Position numbers and translations under genes: made by a program. A DNA stretch of 64,000 nucleotides from Formicarius rufipectus (Eukaryota; Chordata; Aves; Passeriformes; Formicariidae). The notes beneath the pieces were generated by a model. It ran no database searches. It saw nothing but the letters and a program-made list of their open reading frames with translations, and had not been told where the DNA came from. Each line of letters begins with the position of its first letter. Position 1 is the stretch's first letter. Below are positions 27,101 through 33,794 of the stretch, in pieces. Where the stretch lies: the NCBI GenBank assembly GCA_013399695.1, contig VXAU01003742.1:434351-498350 (forward strand), given 5' to 3'.

Positions 27101-28640
27101 GTGGCAACCTTAATTTCCTCACCTTTAGTACTGACAGTGACTTACATAATGGCTTCTTTAGGGTTCAGTTTGCACTTTGTGTCCAGCTAAGAATTTCTTC
27201 CTCTGAACAACTTCCACTGTATCTTCTGGGTACCATTTCCATTGAACCCTGTATACACATCTGAAATCATTACAAAATTGCAGTAATCTTGAATTTATTT
27301 AGAAAATTGGTTCCATGTTTGCTTTTGATTCTTCCTGCAGTTAATGTAAAAATATGAATCCATCATCTTTGCATTCCAGGGAATGGAATGAGTAGGCTTC
27401 TGGAAGGCACAGACTCTGTGGAATACTATTGAGACACTCATGTGATTTCTTGAATCAGTGTGGGTAAACATTGGGCTTCACTGAACTTGTATTTCCTCTT
27501 CCATGTTCTCTTTGGAATGTCACACTACCACTGGGGGAAGATCTATGCATCCCTTTCAGGTTCCTCAAAGTCTCACTCCCTGTTTCTTCCACAAGATGTT
27601 GTGAACTGAGATGGATGCGTTTGTCTGAGCACCAGTTGTGCATCACTGGAATTGTATTGGAACACACTTGCAGTTTGTATGGTAGAGACATTTCTAGACT
27701 TTCTCACATTTTTGGAGGAAGGTTAAGGTACAGACTTAAGGTTCAATAAATCTTTTTACAGATCTTCCAGAGTGATGTGACCTTGACCAGATTGTTTAAC
27801 ATTCTTGTGCCTTTGTCTCTGCATCTGTAGAATCAATTACCACCTATAGAGATGTCCTGAAACTCCATTTGTCAAGATGTATAAATCATTATCTGTATGA
27901 TGGAAGTCAAAAGTTTATTCTATATTAATATTTTTACAGGGTGTGTAAGACAGTTCCCAGTAATGCTGATGTTTTTGCTATTGATTTGTGCAAAAGTTAA
28001 CTTAAGTACTTTTTTTGTTCAGATGGATGTTCTTTGTTCTCTTCTGTGTAGACTGAATGCATGGGGGAAATAGTTCCTTTTGGGGAAAAAGATTTAAGTA
28101 ATGTGTAATAAGAATATACTTATAAACAAGGGTATTTTTGTACTCCAGTTTGATTTGTCAAAACTTTTTCAAATGACGAAGGATTTTCTTAGCCCTTTTT
28201 CCTCTTGCCATGTATTAGTTTGAAGAAAATACGTAACCGGATGTAATTCTGAAACCCTCACTCTCCAAGCACAGAGAGTGGGTACAGTTCCTATAGCACC
28301 TCCTGTTCCTGTAATTCTGTAGCAGGAATGAGAACACAGAAAAACTCTTGGCTATAGGGAAGTTAATACACTACTTTCTGCCCTGGAATGAGGTAATAAA
28401 GCAGTAATAAAGGTATTAGTTCTTGCAAAGACTTGGAACTTGTTCTGGAATTCCCCTGGAAAATAAACCTCTATTTCTGTGGTCATATTTATGTGACCTT
28501 TAACATAACAATCTGTTTCTCTTGGTTTTAATCCACAGACCATTCCTGTAGTGGTAAGTCCTTCTGCTGGGACAGTGGCAGTGAGAACTGGAGTTCAATA
28601 TGTTCAGACCACAATGCCAGTCCAAGTACGAAGAGTCTAA
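2894..28640 (+). CDS. ZMYND8: ZMYND8 (RACK7/PRKCBP1), 3' 19 coding exons of the gene
   Basis: Nuclear chromatin reader. Known for the family: the PHD-bromo-PWWP cassette binds acetylated and methylated histone H3/H4 tails and DNA, and the MYND finger recruits NuRD subunits; the protein acts with KDM5 demethylases at enhancers and at DNA damage. Seen here: 19 exons with AG/GT borders and matching phases join to 3360 nt (1119 codons plus stop). In in-window numbering: PHD finger about 31-73, bromodomain about 74-190 with the acetyl-lysine Asn at 170, Cys-pair zinc segment 197-216, PWWP 217-about 315 with the P-F-W-P motif at 231-234, acidic Ser-rich linker 514-681, Gln-rich tract near 790, coiled coil about 898-963, and MYND 966-1000. 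The first codon here (Ser of SELRHG) is internal; the roughly 60-80 N-terminal residues lie left of the window. EYA2 converges from the other side, as in human. Identity is very secure; the uncertain part is the C-terminal reading frame. Confidence 0.97.
3905..4018 (+). CDS. ZMYND8: ZMYND8 exon b: start of bromodomain
   Basis: A 114-nt exon, phase 0 to 0, 38 codons (KITVAEC to MKQPG). It joins the PHD finger to the first helix (Z) of the bromodomain, with the motif TIEQLSYLLKFALQKM. Splice sites are cttgtag acceptor and GGG|gtaagg donor. Nearly identical to the mammalian protein as I recall it. Confidence 0.96.
4019..5723 (+). other. ZMYND8 intron
   Basis: A 1.7-kb AT-rich intron with GT and AG ends. 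It contains short chance reading frames only; I see no repeat, RNA gene or extra exon. Confidence 0.75.
5724..5816 (+). CDS. ZMYND8: ZMYND8 exon c: bromodomain ZA loop
   Basis: A 93-nt exon, phase 0 to 0, 31 codons: TEPFQKPVSLDQHPDYAEYI continuing to CTLEK. It holds the ZA loop with the Pro-Asp-Tyr and H-P-M-D-L signatures that line the acetyl-lysine pocket. The acceptor reads ctaacag|ACAG, so a second AG lies 4 bases inside the exon; using it would break the frame. Confidence 0.97.
5817..7101 (+). other. ZMYND8 intron with CR1 fragment
   Basis: A 1.3-kb intron. Apart from the CR1 3' piece at 6861-6988 I see nothing recognisable. It ends in catctttacag before 7102. Confidence 0.75.
6861..6988 (-). 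mobile_element. CR1 non-LTR retrotransposon, 3' terminal fragment
   Basis: On the + strand this reads ccatagaatgg, then a diverged stretch, then tgggcagggacaccttcc and agccccgtctaatctggcc. That is the reverse complement of the well-known 3' end of avian CR1 elements. Only about 130 bases remain, and they are diverged, so this is an old, dead copy antisense to ZMYND8. Confidence 0.85.
7102..7189 (+). CDS. ZMYND8: ZMYND8 exon d: bromodomain, acetyl-lysine Asn
   Basis: An 88-nt exon, phase 0 to 1, encoding NVKKKMYGCTEAFLADAKWI and on to YNG plus the first base of a Gly codon. The Tyr-Asn pair (in-window residues 169-170) is the conserved bromodomain motif whose Asn anchors acetyl-lysine. Acceptor tttacag, donor GGGG|gtaagt. 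Confidence 0.97.
7432..7488 (-). mobile_element. CR1 extreme 3' end fragment
   Basis: The + strand reads atcatagaatggtttgggtt followed by ggaatggactgtaaagatca, the reverse complement of the CR1 3' tail just before its short terminal repeats. About 57 bases remain in the 7190-7811 intron; the rest of that 620-base intron is featureless. Confidence 0.85.
7812..7867 (+). CDS. ZMYND8: ZMYND8 exon e: end of bromodomain
   Basis: A 56-nt exon, phase 1 to 0. It completes the split Gly and adds NHKLTQTAKVIIKICEHE, the last bromodomain helix. Acceptor tcctcag, donor GAG|gtatga. A short exon that is invariant in length with exon d (144 nt together, 48 codons). Confidence 0.96.
8110..8243 (-). mobile_element. 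CR1 fragment, internal ORF2 piece
   Basis: The - strand can be read as degraded CR1 ORF2 downstream of the reverse transcriptase core, with the phrase ASRTRAVIVPLYWALLRHLE, close to the same region of the larger copy at 16090-16735. The + strand shows the matching ccctggtcctgctggcca and aaaccaggtgccattggcct. Truncated on both sides and antisense to ZMYND8. It lies in the 7868-8365 intron, which has nothing else recognisable. Confidence 0.85.
8366..8443 (+). CDS. ZMYND8: ZMYND8 exon f: zinc segment between bromodomain and PWWP
   Basis: A 78-nt exon, phase 0 to 0, 26 codons MNEIEVCPECYLAACQKREN then WFCEPC. Two Cys-x2-Cys pairs suggest a small zinc-binding unit that links the bromodomain to the PWWP domain, as seen in this family. 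Acceptor tttccag, donor TGT|gtaagt. Confidence 0.97.
8444..9423 (+). other. ZMYND8 intron with LTR fragment
   Basis: A 980-base intron holding the LTR-like piece at 8921-9085 and a short TA run near 9260. Nothing else is recognisable. Confidence 0.75.
8921..9085 (+). mobile_element. Partial LTR of an old endogenous retrovirus-like element
   Basis: The stretch begins with TGTCCTGGTTTCAGCTGGGA and continues with text I recognise from LTRs that are abundant in passerine and related bird genomes. Only the 5' part of an LTR seems present, about 165 bases; no internal region, second LTR or coding sequence is visible nearby. It is a relic with no evident function. Exact family assignment needs a repeat-library search. 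Confidence 0.7.
9424..9539 (+). CDS. ZMYND8: ZMYND8 exon g: PWWP domain, first half
   Basis: A 116-nt exon, phase 0 to 2, encoding SNPHNLVWAKLKGFPFWPAK and on to FFGQHD plus two bases of Arg. It contains the eponymous motif, here P-F-W-P, and the aromatic cage region used by PWWP domains for methyl-lysine and DNA contact. Acceptor cctctag, donor ACAG|gtggga. Confidence 0.97.
9540..10616 (+). other. ZMYND8 intron
   Basis: A 1.1-kb AT-rich intron splitting the PWWP domain. No repeat, RNA gene or extra exon is recognisable. Confidence 0.75.
10617..11098 (+). CDS. ZMYND8: ZMYND8 exon h: PWWP second half and linker
   Basis: A 482-nt exon, phase 2 to 1 (160 codons). It starts RAWVPINNCYLMSKEIPF, which ends the PWWP fold, followed by a helical extension around the IFNSAMQEMEVYV segment, then a Ser/Thr-Pro rich linker with TGRRISLTDMPRSPMS and SEESMDF. 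The donor ACAG|gtaaaa is followed at once by a run of A and a CAAAACC-like stretch. The next intron (11099-11466) is 368 bases and empty. Confidence 0.97.
11467..11607 (+). CDS. ZMYND8: ZMYND8 exon i: Ser/Pro-rich linker
   Basis: A 141-nt exon, phase 1 to 1, symmetric and therefore skippable without a frameshift. It encodes ASPAPTRTGQAGSLSGSPKP and ends PGSILNLNLD with the split Asp. Low-complexity disordered linker; conserved with the mammalian exon as I recall it. Acceptor ttttcag, donor CTTG|gttagt. Confidence 0.95.
11608..13936 (+). other. ZMYND8 intron
   Basis: A 2.3-kb intron. It has a short TA-rich stretch near 12985-12998 but no recognisable transposon, RNA gene or exon. Confidence 0.75.
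13937..14089 (+). CDS. ZMYND8: ZMYND8 exon j: conserved linker helix
   Basis: A 153-nt exon, phase 1 to 1. It encodes RSKAEMDLKELSESVQQQST followed by PKRQIRSRFQLNLDKTIESC. Its GC content is visibly higher than the surrounding intron. The basic PKRQIRSR stretch could help nuclear localisation or DNA binding (inference). Symmetric exon. Acceptor ctgtag, donor CTTG|gtaagt. The following intron (14090-14786) is 697 bases and empty. Confidence 0.96.
14787..15290 (+). CDS. ZMYND8: ZMYND8 exon k: acidic Ser-rich linker
   Basis: A 504-nt exon, phase 1 to 1, the largest in the window (168 codons). It begins GINEIPEAVYTAVEHSDSED, then runs of Asp/Glu/Ser/Lys, and near the end LGLDSDSESELVIDLG. The many SD, SE and SP pairs suggest CK2 and proline-directed phosphorylation and an unstructured acidic linker (inference). 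Symmetric exon. Acceptor aattag, donor GATG|gtagga. Confidence 0.97.
15291..17096 (+). other. ZMYND8 intron with a large CR1 fragment
   Basis: A 1.8-kb intron. The CR1 copy at 16090-16735 fills a third of it. The remainder shows no other recognisable element. Confidence 0.75.
16090..16735 (-). mobile_element. CR1 non-LTR retrotransposon fragment (ORF2 C-terminal part)
   Basis: Read on the - strand this is a degraded CR1 ORF2 from just after the reverse-transcriptase active site. Recognisable phrases include a KLGRGVD-LLGG-like start, VAKQANGILVCLRNSMASRT, VQRRATEQGKGLE and MSYEEQVRELGLFSLEKSGE, then YLKGGC. It is split by stop codons and frameshifts, so it is not a gene. At about 645 bases it is the longest repeat copy in the window. 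The 5' end is truncated, as is typical of CR1, and the 3' UTR and terminal repeats are missing too. Confidence 0.93.
17097..17471 (+). CDS. ZMYND8: ZMYND8 exon l: Ala/Thr/Pro linker and Gln-rich tract
   Basis: A 375-nt exon, phase 1 to 1. It encodes VGKTPPSSSASTQPLPETPV, a Thr/Ala/Ser-rich stretch, then the conserved KKQRPLLPKETAPAVQRVVW block, and a Gln/Ser tract encoded by mixed CAG and CAA codons (about 17380-17445). Gln-tract length usually varies between species. GC-rich compared with neighbours. Acceptor tttag, donor AAAG|gtacac. Confidence 0.97.
17472..19517 (+). other. ZMYND8 intron
   Basis: A 2.0-kb, strongly AT-rich intron with a short TG-rich spot near 17690. No transposon, RNA gene or exon is recognised. 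Confidence 0.75.
19518..19708 (+). CDS. ZMYND8: ZMYND8 exon m: Ser/Thr-rich linker
   Basis: A 191-nt exon, phase 1 to 0. It encodes VQQKEITQSTSTSTITLVTS, a Ser/Thr-rich stretch, and ends PIATASADVAADIAKYTSK, which leads into the helical region. Acceptor ttttttag, donor AAA|gtaagt. The next intron (19709-20605, 897 bases) is featureless. Confidence 0.96.
20606..20686 (+). CDS. ZMYND8: ZMYND8 exon n: helical segment
   Basis: An 81-nt exon, phase 0 to 0, 27 codons MMDAIKGTMTEIYNDLSKNT then TGSTIAE. It forms the start of the helical and coiled-coil region before the MYND finger. Acceptor ctttcag, donor GAG|gttagt. Confidence 0.97.
20687..21737 (+). other. ZMYND8 intron
   Basis: A 1.05-kb AT-rich intron without recognisable elements. 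It ends cttcatatttag before 21738. Confidence 0.75.
21738..21816 (+). CDS. ZMYND8: ZMYND8 exon o: coiled coil
   Basis: A 79-nt exon, phase 0 to 1, encoding [20 protein letters not shown] then EMKHNL. Heptad spacing of Leu and Ile supports a coiled coil. Acceptor tatttag, donor TTAG|gtacga. Confidence 0.97.
21817..23490 (+). other. ZMYND8 intron
   Basis: A 1.7-kb intron. It contains a run of 13 T (23095-23107) next to an ambiguous base N at 23108. I see no transposon or exon. Confidence 0.75.
23108..23108. other. Ambiguous base (N) beside a T run
   Basis: Single N directly after 13 T in an intron. A likely sequencing ambiguity at a homopolymer. A second N is at 23783. Confidence 0.95.
23491..23730 (+). 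CDS. ZMYND8: ZMYND8 exon p: coiled coil and MYND zinc finger
   Basis: A 240-nt exon, phase 1 to 1. It encodes [20 protein letters not shown], the rest of the coiled coil, and then the full MYND finger [20 protein letters not shown] continuing to HMKSC. The MYND ligands are Cys 966, 969, 977/978, 984, 988, His 992/996 and Cys 1000 in in-window numbering. In this family the MYND finger binds short Pro-Leu motifs of co-repressors. The acceptor ttgagtag has a poor pyrimidine tract. The next intron is only 140 bases and contains an N at 23783. Confidence 0.97.
23871..24028 (+). CDS. ZMYND8: ZMYND8 exon q: linker after MYND, tandem splice donors
   Basis: A 158-nt exon, phase 1 to 0 if the strong donor ACA|gtgagt at 24029 is used. 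It encodes TATQQETDTEISTETLNKSS and ends EKEGSADKSKESVT. A weaker GT lies 8 bases upstream (GAAA|gtgtta; exon end 24020) and would leave phase 1 instead. The two donors lead to different reading frames in the last two coding exons. The exon body is secure; which donor dominates cannot be read from sequence alone, although 24029 is much closer to consensus. Confidence 0.92.
24029..25411 (+). other. ZMYND8 intron, holds a possible alternative last exon
   Basis: A 1.4-kb intron. After a long CT tract and CAG at 24301-24316 there is a short open stretch to a TGA at 24367-24369, then AATAAA at 24608-24613. This could be an alternative terminal exon (see findings) but has no firm support. No repeat is recognised. 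Confidence 0.6.
25412..25501 (+). CDS. ZMYND8: ZMYND8 exon r: C-terminal tail, dual-frame exon
   Basis: A 90-nt exon bordered by tctctgcag and ATT|gtaagt. In the frame set by the strong upstream donor it encodes IATGVTSNQPIKLVQVPQIT then TYIPTTQPTI. In the other open frame it encodes SNRCDKQPAYK, a gap, and DHHLYSNYS, which resembles the mammalian ZMYND8 C-terminal region as I recall it. Exon size is a multiple of three, so inclusion or skipping keeps the frame. A second AG lies 4 bases inside the exon (atag at 25412-25415). Confidence 0.88.
25502..28538 (+). other. ZMYND8 last intron
   Basis: A 3.0-kb intron before the terminal exon. I see no transposon, RNA gene or further exon; several short reading frames here show no protein family signature. 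Confidence 0.75.
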
Positions 28641-29970
28641 CTGCTAACAAGAAGTCCATACAATTGTTGGAATAAATAAATCCAATAGAAAAGTGAAAAA
28701 TAAACACAGTTCTTTGGATTAACCTCAAAGGTTCAGACTCTAGCTTTGTGTATGTGTACAAAGCATTAATTACACTACATTAATGTAAAGCATTAGTGCT
28801 GGCTTAGAAAAGCTGAGGACAGGTAAGATCCATATTAAATCTATGCTTCTTTTGTAAATAATGTACAATTTGTGGATGTCATTAGAGTACCATCTCCTTT
28901 TTATATTTGTATTGACTTTAACTTATAAGGAGTGTTTGAAGTTGGAAAAGGAAGGTTTAAAACAGCCTTATCACAACCTAATGCTGAAAACTGGTCTTGG
29001 GAAACTGCAGTTATGCATCAAATAATGTAATACTCATAATCTGAACAACTGTCTTTGAATTTGGATTGAAAAAAAATTTCTGCACTTTGAAATTCTTGTA
29101 GAATTTCTTTGAGAAACCAAGTGATGAAGGATATCTTTTTTCAGTTCATTGTATCAGGCAAATTACAACATTTCCAATCTGTGGACCTTAAGCACATAGA
29201 GATTTACATTCTTTTTCACAGTGATCTGACAACAATACAAATGTTTACAGGTTAAAATTATTTTAAAATTTCATTCACTCTAAGATCAGAAAAGTTGCAA
29301 AGTGTAATAGCAGCTGGTTGTAGCACGATTTGTCATCACTGATATCAAAGACTGAGGAAAGCAAAACTTGTTCCTCTGCTTCACAGTTTTCTAATTTTTT
29401 AAAAGTCCTCCCAAAGGACTTTGAACAAGAACCAGGTGTGGAGAAAAACATGCATTGGGAAACATGGGCAAAGGACTTTTGATGCTGGGCCAGAGCATGT
29501 ATTATTTATATGATGGAGTTTGTTTTTATGTAAGCATGAAGCAGTACAGTCTGAGAGGAAGTACCCCTGCAGATGCTGTCTGTTACACTGAGACTGTAGT
29601 CCCATTTTGTATGTTGTGTAAAACGAAAGCATTGAACAAAGCAAAGGTGATGTATGTATATGAGAAAATTAATTGTATGATATCATTCCAGTACATTCTG
29701 TTGTACATTTTAGTCATGTTGATTTCTCCCATTGTTTATATAAGAATGCGGTTTGTACAGTCTCCAGCTAGTCCCCAGATTAGAGGGGAAAAAAAAGTAT
29801 TAGAAGTAAAAAAAAAAAAAGGCAAGAACAGAATATTCATTAATTGCAGTTGTGTCAAAACTAGCCTAGCTGGCCTTATTTGTGAAGCATAATTGCTTTT
29901 AGCATATGGAAGTATTTTTTCACATTTTCTTTGTATAAAATTTGTATTAAACTTAAATATCTTTTTTGAC
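28539..29970 (+). CDS. ZMYND8: ZMYND8 terminal exon s: last codons and 3' UTR
   Basis: Acceptor atccacag at 28538. Coding to TAA at 28638-28640 in the main frame (TIPVVVSPSAGTVAVRTGVQ and on to QVRRV). In the overlapping frame the exon reads HSCSGKSF and later SDHNASPSTKSL and stops at TAA 28673-28675. The 3' UTR probably runs to just after ATTAAA at 29946-29951. Its last part, about 29400-29970, has the balanced, non-repetitive look of a conserved UTR. Earlier AATAAA hexamers at 28671-28704 could give a very short UTR. The end point is inferred. Confidence 0.85.
28671..28704 (+). terminator. Proximal poly(A) signals of ZMYND8
   Basis: Overlapping AATAAA hexamers at 28671-28676 and 28675-28680 and a third at 28699-28704, only 30-60 bases after the main stop codon. 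The first overlaps the stop codon of the second reading frame. Use is not proven. Confidence 0.5.
29946..29951 (+). terminator. Distal poly(A) signal of ZMYND8
   Basis: ATTAAA followed about 20 bases later by a T-rich and TG-rich downstream element (cttttttgac, then tgtgtttctttgtg). This is the best-formed end for a long 3' UTR. Another ATTAAA lies at 30057-30062. Confidence 0.55.
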
Positions 29971-32924
29971 AATTGTGTTTCTTTGTGACTAAGACAGGTG
30001 ACACACACGGTATGCTTTGGGTTTCTCCAATTTTTCAGAAACTTCACAATTTTTTTATTAAACTGTTTTAGAAAAATGTTCTGTGTTCCTGGATTTCCAG
30101 TTTTGGTTCAGTTTGGAGGAATGTTCACTTCTGCACAGGCTCCAGATCACAGGTAATTTCACTTACGTTGGCATCTTCTGTCTTAGAAGTGTAGGGCCTT
30201 TGGATCCAAGCCTGCTGAATTTGAGATAAAGCAGCACTGACATTCTGCAGATAAGAAGCCATTTATGTGTAAAACTCATCAGCAGACACTTTCAGCTTTA
30301 ACAGCAGCAAAGGTTCATTGCTTGTGTAACATTTTTTCAACATTTATTCATTGGTTGGATTGGAGTTGGACCAACCCACATTGTCCTCAGGTGTGTTTGT
30401 GGGTTAGAAATGGGGACTGTCACAGTGAGTGCAGTTGTTGCCCTCTAAGAGGGCATGAATTGGGCAAGACCTCTGCGTGTCTGTGTCTGTCTTAAGCTTC
30501 TTGTTTCTTCTCACTTAAAATTATTAAACAGCTCACTATAAAATCTTACTGAGAGTATTTTCCAGAGTTCCTACTTCTGTAGTTGCCTTGGTCCATGCAT
30601 TTGTGAAGCAACCAAAGTTAATGTTCCTGGTGCTGCCGTTTACAGAAAAGCTCAAGTTTTGAAGTTATGTTTTGGCCTTCTCTGTGACGGAGTTTGGATG
30701 CTGGTATCATTGAAGGGAATGTTAGGAGGAAAAAGAAAGAGGTGAACAAGACACAATTTGTTGCAGGAAACCCCACTGCTTTCTGACACCTGTTTCAACC
30801 TGTGATTTTTGTCAAAGTCTTTTTCTGAAATGGTTCAGCTCCAGGCTCTGGTTTAAAAGAATGTCTAGAATATGAAGGCAGGGCCCTTAAAAGATACTTT
30901 TTGTGTGTGTGATTTAAATGACTTTTTTGGTTGTTGAGAGCTTTATTTCTGTAACTATGACTTACAGAAGTGGCAGGTGACAGCAGATGAGGGGAGAGAC
31001 TCTAAGGGTAATGCTCAAGTGGCAGAAAACCCCAGTATTTTATTTGTCTTTCACCTGAAGAGGATGTGGGGAAGAGCAGATGTGTAGTGTGGATCAGTCC
31101 CTGCAGGACAGTTATGCTTTTGCAAAGGGAGTGCACCATGTGGGTGCAGTGTGGGAAGTCACACTCCACAGGCTCAGGGATCGATGGGTGGATGCTGCTC
31201 AGCAGGTGAGACACACCAAGCTGGGAAATGTACCTGAGCTTTAAGCCAGACCCCAGCATGGGCAGAAATGAGATTGGACATCTGAGCCGAAAGCAGTCTT
31301 GGGAGCAACAAAACTAGCTCCATTACATTTCTTTTGAAGGCAGATGTACCTTTCACATCCCCCTTGCTATTTCAGGTACAAAAAATCTGAATTAGAAGTT
31401 CAGACAAGTACTACCGTACTGAGTATCTCTGATAGAGCAGGTTTTGGTGTCAGCTGTACATTTTCGTAATGGTACTAACATGTCTCGCTTGCTTTGCTCG
31501 CTGCAACATGTCTGGGAACCTTGTCACATCACACCCATACTCCAGCCTGGTTGGTGATGTGACTGAGAAAGGATTTCATGCTTTAACAGTGTAGAAATAC
31601 ATAAACCCACATGTGATACAGCTGAACAAGGCCTTTATGTGTATCTGTATGTTCTCAGGCCTTTTGGATATTCATAGGTACAAAGCTGTTAGAGGTCTCC
31701 TCTTCCAGCCACGACAGATTCCCTGGAACAGTAAATCCTGACACTTTTGCTGCACTGTGAGATGAACATGTGCCTTAGTGACTGGAAGGAAGTGGTACCC
31801 CGTGTGACAGGCAGGTGTTCCTAATGCTGGTGCCTCCCACTCCTCAGCTGTGTGGCCTGGGAGGGATGTGAAGAGATCACTTGCAGTGATAAGCACCAGC
31901 AGAGAACAGGCCCAAAGCTCTCCTCAGAACTTTGGCAACAAAAACAAGAGCTTGTGAACCTTTAAATGCATTCAAAAACCAAAATCTTCCAAGAAGCTTT
32001 GAGAAAAAGAAAAACCAAACCAACAAAATCTGTCTTCAGATAATTGACCCAATTAAGTCAGGTGTTCAATTTGCAATTTCAAGGAAGAGCAATCAGCTGA
32101 TTGACAGGTTGTTAAAAGCTGAAGTTGTGCTTTCCTAGGAGTCTGCCATCCCTGGCATTTATTGCTCTTTCAAAGATTCATTTACTGGTGTGCTTGCCTT
32201 GCAAGCATCAGCCAATTCTCCACCGAGTTTGAGTTCCTTGACTTGGGGTAAAACTTCCTATTTGTGACAGTCTTACAGCTGGAAAACCTTGAGGAAAAAA
32301 TTCCACCAGACTTGCTGCTCAGCAGGCCCTGACAGCAGCAACACCTCTGCTAGAAAAGTCACCCTTTAGAGGGAGTTGTGCTCAGGCCAGAGAGCAGCTC
32401 TTACAGATGCCCCCAAAACAGGCACTGGGGTTTGGTCATGTGGCTGTGGACACACAGAGCTGACATGTTACAGAGGCTGCTGCCTGCTGAGTTCAAGACT
32501 GAGACTGGATTAAAGATCAGATTTTCTGCTTTAGTTCAGCAGAAAATCCCCTCTCAGATCTGGCACTGTTTTCTCTAAATGTTTTCAGAGATTAGGAGTA
32601 TCCCTCGGGCTTGTGTAGCACTTGTGTCATATTTGTAACTTGTGTAACCCTTATTCGTTTGATCTTATTAGATGAGGGCACTGTAGCACTCACTGCCTCT
32701 CTGGCACCTGGTTCCAGGGAGGCTTTGATCCTTCTGAGCTTCTCTGGTGCCACAGCAAGCAAGAATCAGCAATTTTCAAAGTGAATGAGAGATTCATCAA
32801 GGCCCAGAGAATTCAAATATTTTGACAGCAAGATGAACAGGCCAGCCTTGGAAGGGGAAGTACCTATCCCACACAGACCTCTAGATCCAACAGTGGCAGC
32901 ACAGAAGGCAGGTAATCTAGTCCC
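29971..32924. other. Intergenic spacer between the ZMYND8 and EYA2 3' ends
   Basis: About 3 kb between convergent genes. No exon, RNA gene, transposon or simple repeat stands out on either strand; reading frames are short and lack family signatures. The exact limits depend on the poly(A) sites used. Confidence 0.65.
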
Positions 32925-33713
32925 CCCAAATGTAAACATGTTTTTATTTAATGCCTTTCACCCATCACAAGGTACTTACTCCCCAACTCCAAGACGGCAG
33001 CATAAGGCACTGTGTAGACACATGCACAGTCCTCATACCATCTTGGTAAGGTCCAAAAACACAGCTATAGTTCTTACCAACAGTACCATGTGTCCTTACT
33101 ACTCATGTACACAATATGATTCTCCCCAAAGTTTGTTCTGGAGAAATGAACTATTAATTTAGAACAGTAAGACTTTGCCCACCCACCCCAAAAAAGCCAG
33201 GTTAAAAACACAGGTACAGAGCTTAATATCAGGGTAATGAGATTAGTTCATAAATTAAAAAAAATACAAAAAAAAAAAAAAGTCAACAGTTTCACTCTTA
33301 TTTTCAGAAGGGTCTGTGTGATGTGATGGACTGTGCAGGGACTCCTTGCTGTGTCCTCTTCCCCTTTCAAAACCAAGAAAGCTGACAGGGAGACCCAGAC
33401 TTGTAGCATTTGCTGTTGATGGCAAAAAGACCATTAGAGCTCTGTGCCTCCAGCTTAGCCAGCAACTGCAGCACCCCAGCAACTGATCAGAAGGATTTTC
33501 CTCTGTCCAAAGGAAGGAGGACTTGAGATAATGTTCTTTGGCTGCAGGTTCTTAAAGGCTTCCACTGAAAGGGTTCTCCTTTAACAAAAAGAAAAGCTGC
33601 AGTTGCTGTGGGATTATTTTTCTTTTATTCAGTAAGAAAATGTTGAGGAATAGGTGGAACTGATGCAACAGTCTGAGTGAAGCCCTCCCAGTGCTCAGAT
33701 ATGTTTGGGTCTG
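32925..33713 (-). other. EYA2: EYA2 3' untranslated region
   Basis: Follows the EYA2 stop codon on the - strand. Two AATAAA signals exist on the - strand: 33624-33629, only 85 bases after the stop, and 32943-32948. The distal one gives a UTR of about 790 bases, which I consider more likely. An A-run on the + strand at about 33269-33281 (T-run in the transcript) lies inside it. Confidence 0.6.
32943..32948 (-). terminator. Distal poly(A) signal of EYA2
   Basis: AATAAA on the - strand (TTTATT on +), about 770 bases after the stop codon. A second hexamer at 33624-33629 is the proximal alternative. Confidence 0.5.
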
Positions 33714-33794
33714 CTACAAATATTCCAGTTCCAAGGCGTGTCGAAGAGCTTCCAGGTCAGCGTGACAAGAGATTCTCCAGAAGGGCATGTTGTG
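33714..33794 (-). CDS. EYA2: EYA2 last coding exon: C-terminus of the Eya domain
   Basis: 81 nt, 26 codons plus [23 protein letters not shown] then LELEYL. Acceptor ccctctag on the - strand, phase 0. This strongly conserved end completes the phosphatase fold. Confidence 0.97.
   Translation of the reverse strand, partial: HNMPFWRISCHADLEALRHALELEYL

Noticed and set aside
29455..29892. A 145-codon open frame on + in the ZMYND8 3' UTR
   Set aside because: No family signature, biased to low-complexity AT-rich codons, ends in Lys-rich junk from an A run, and lies where a UTR is expected.
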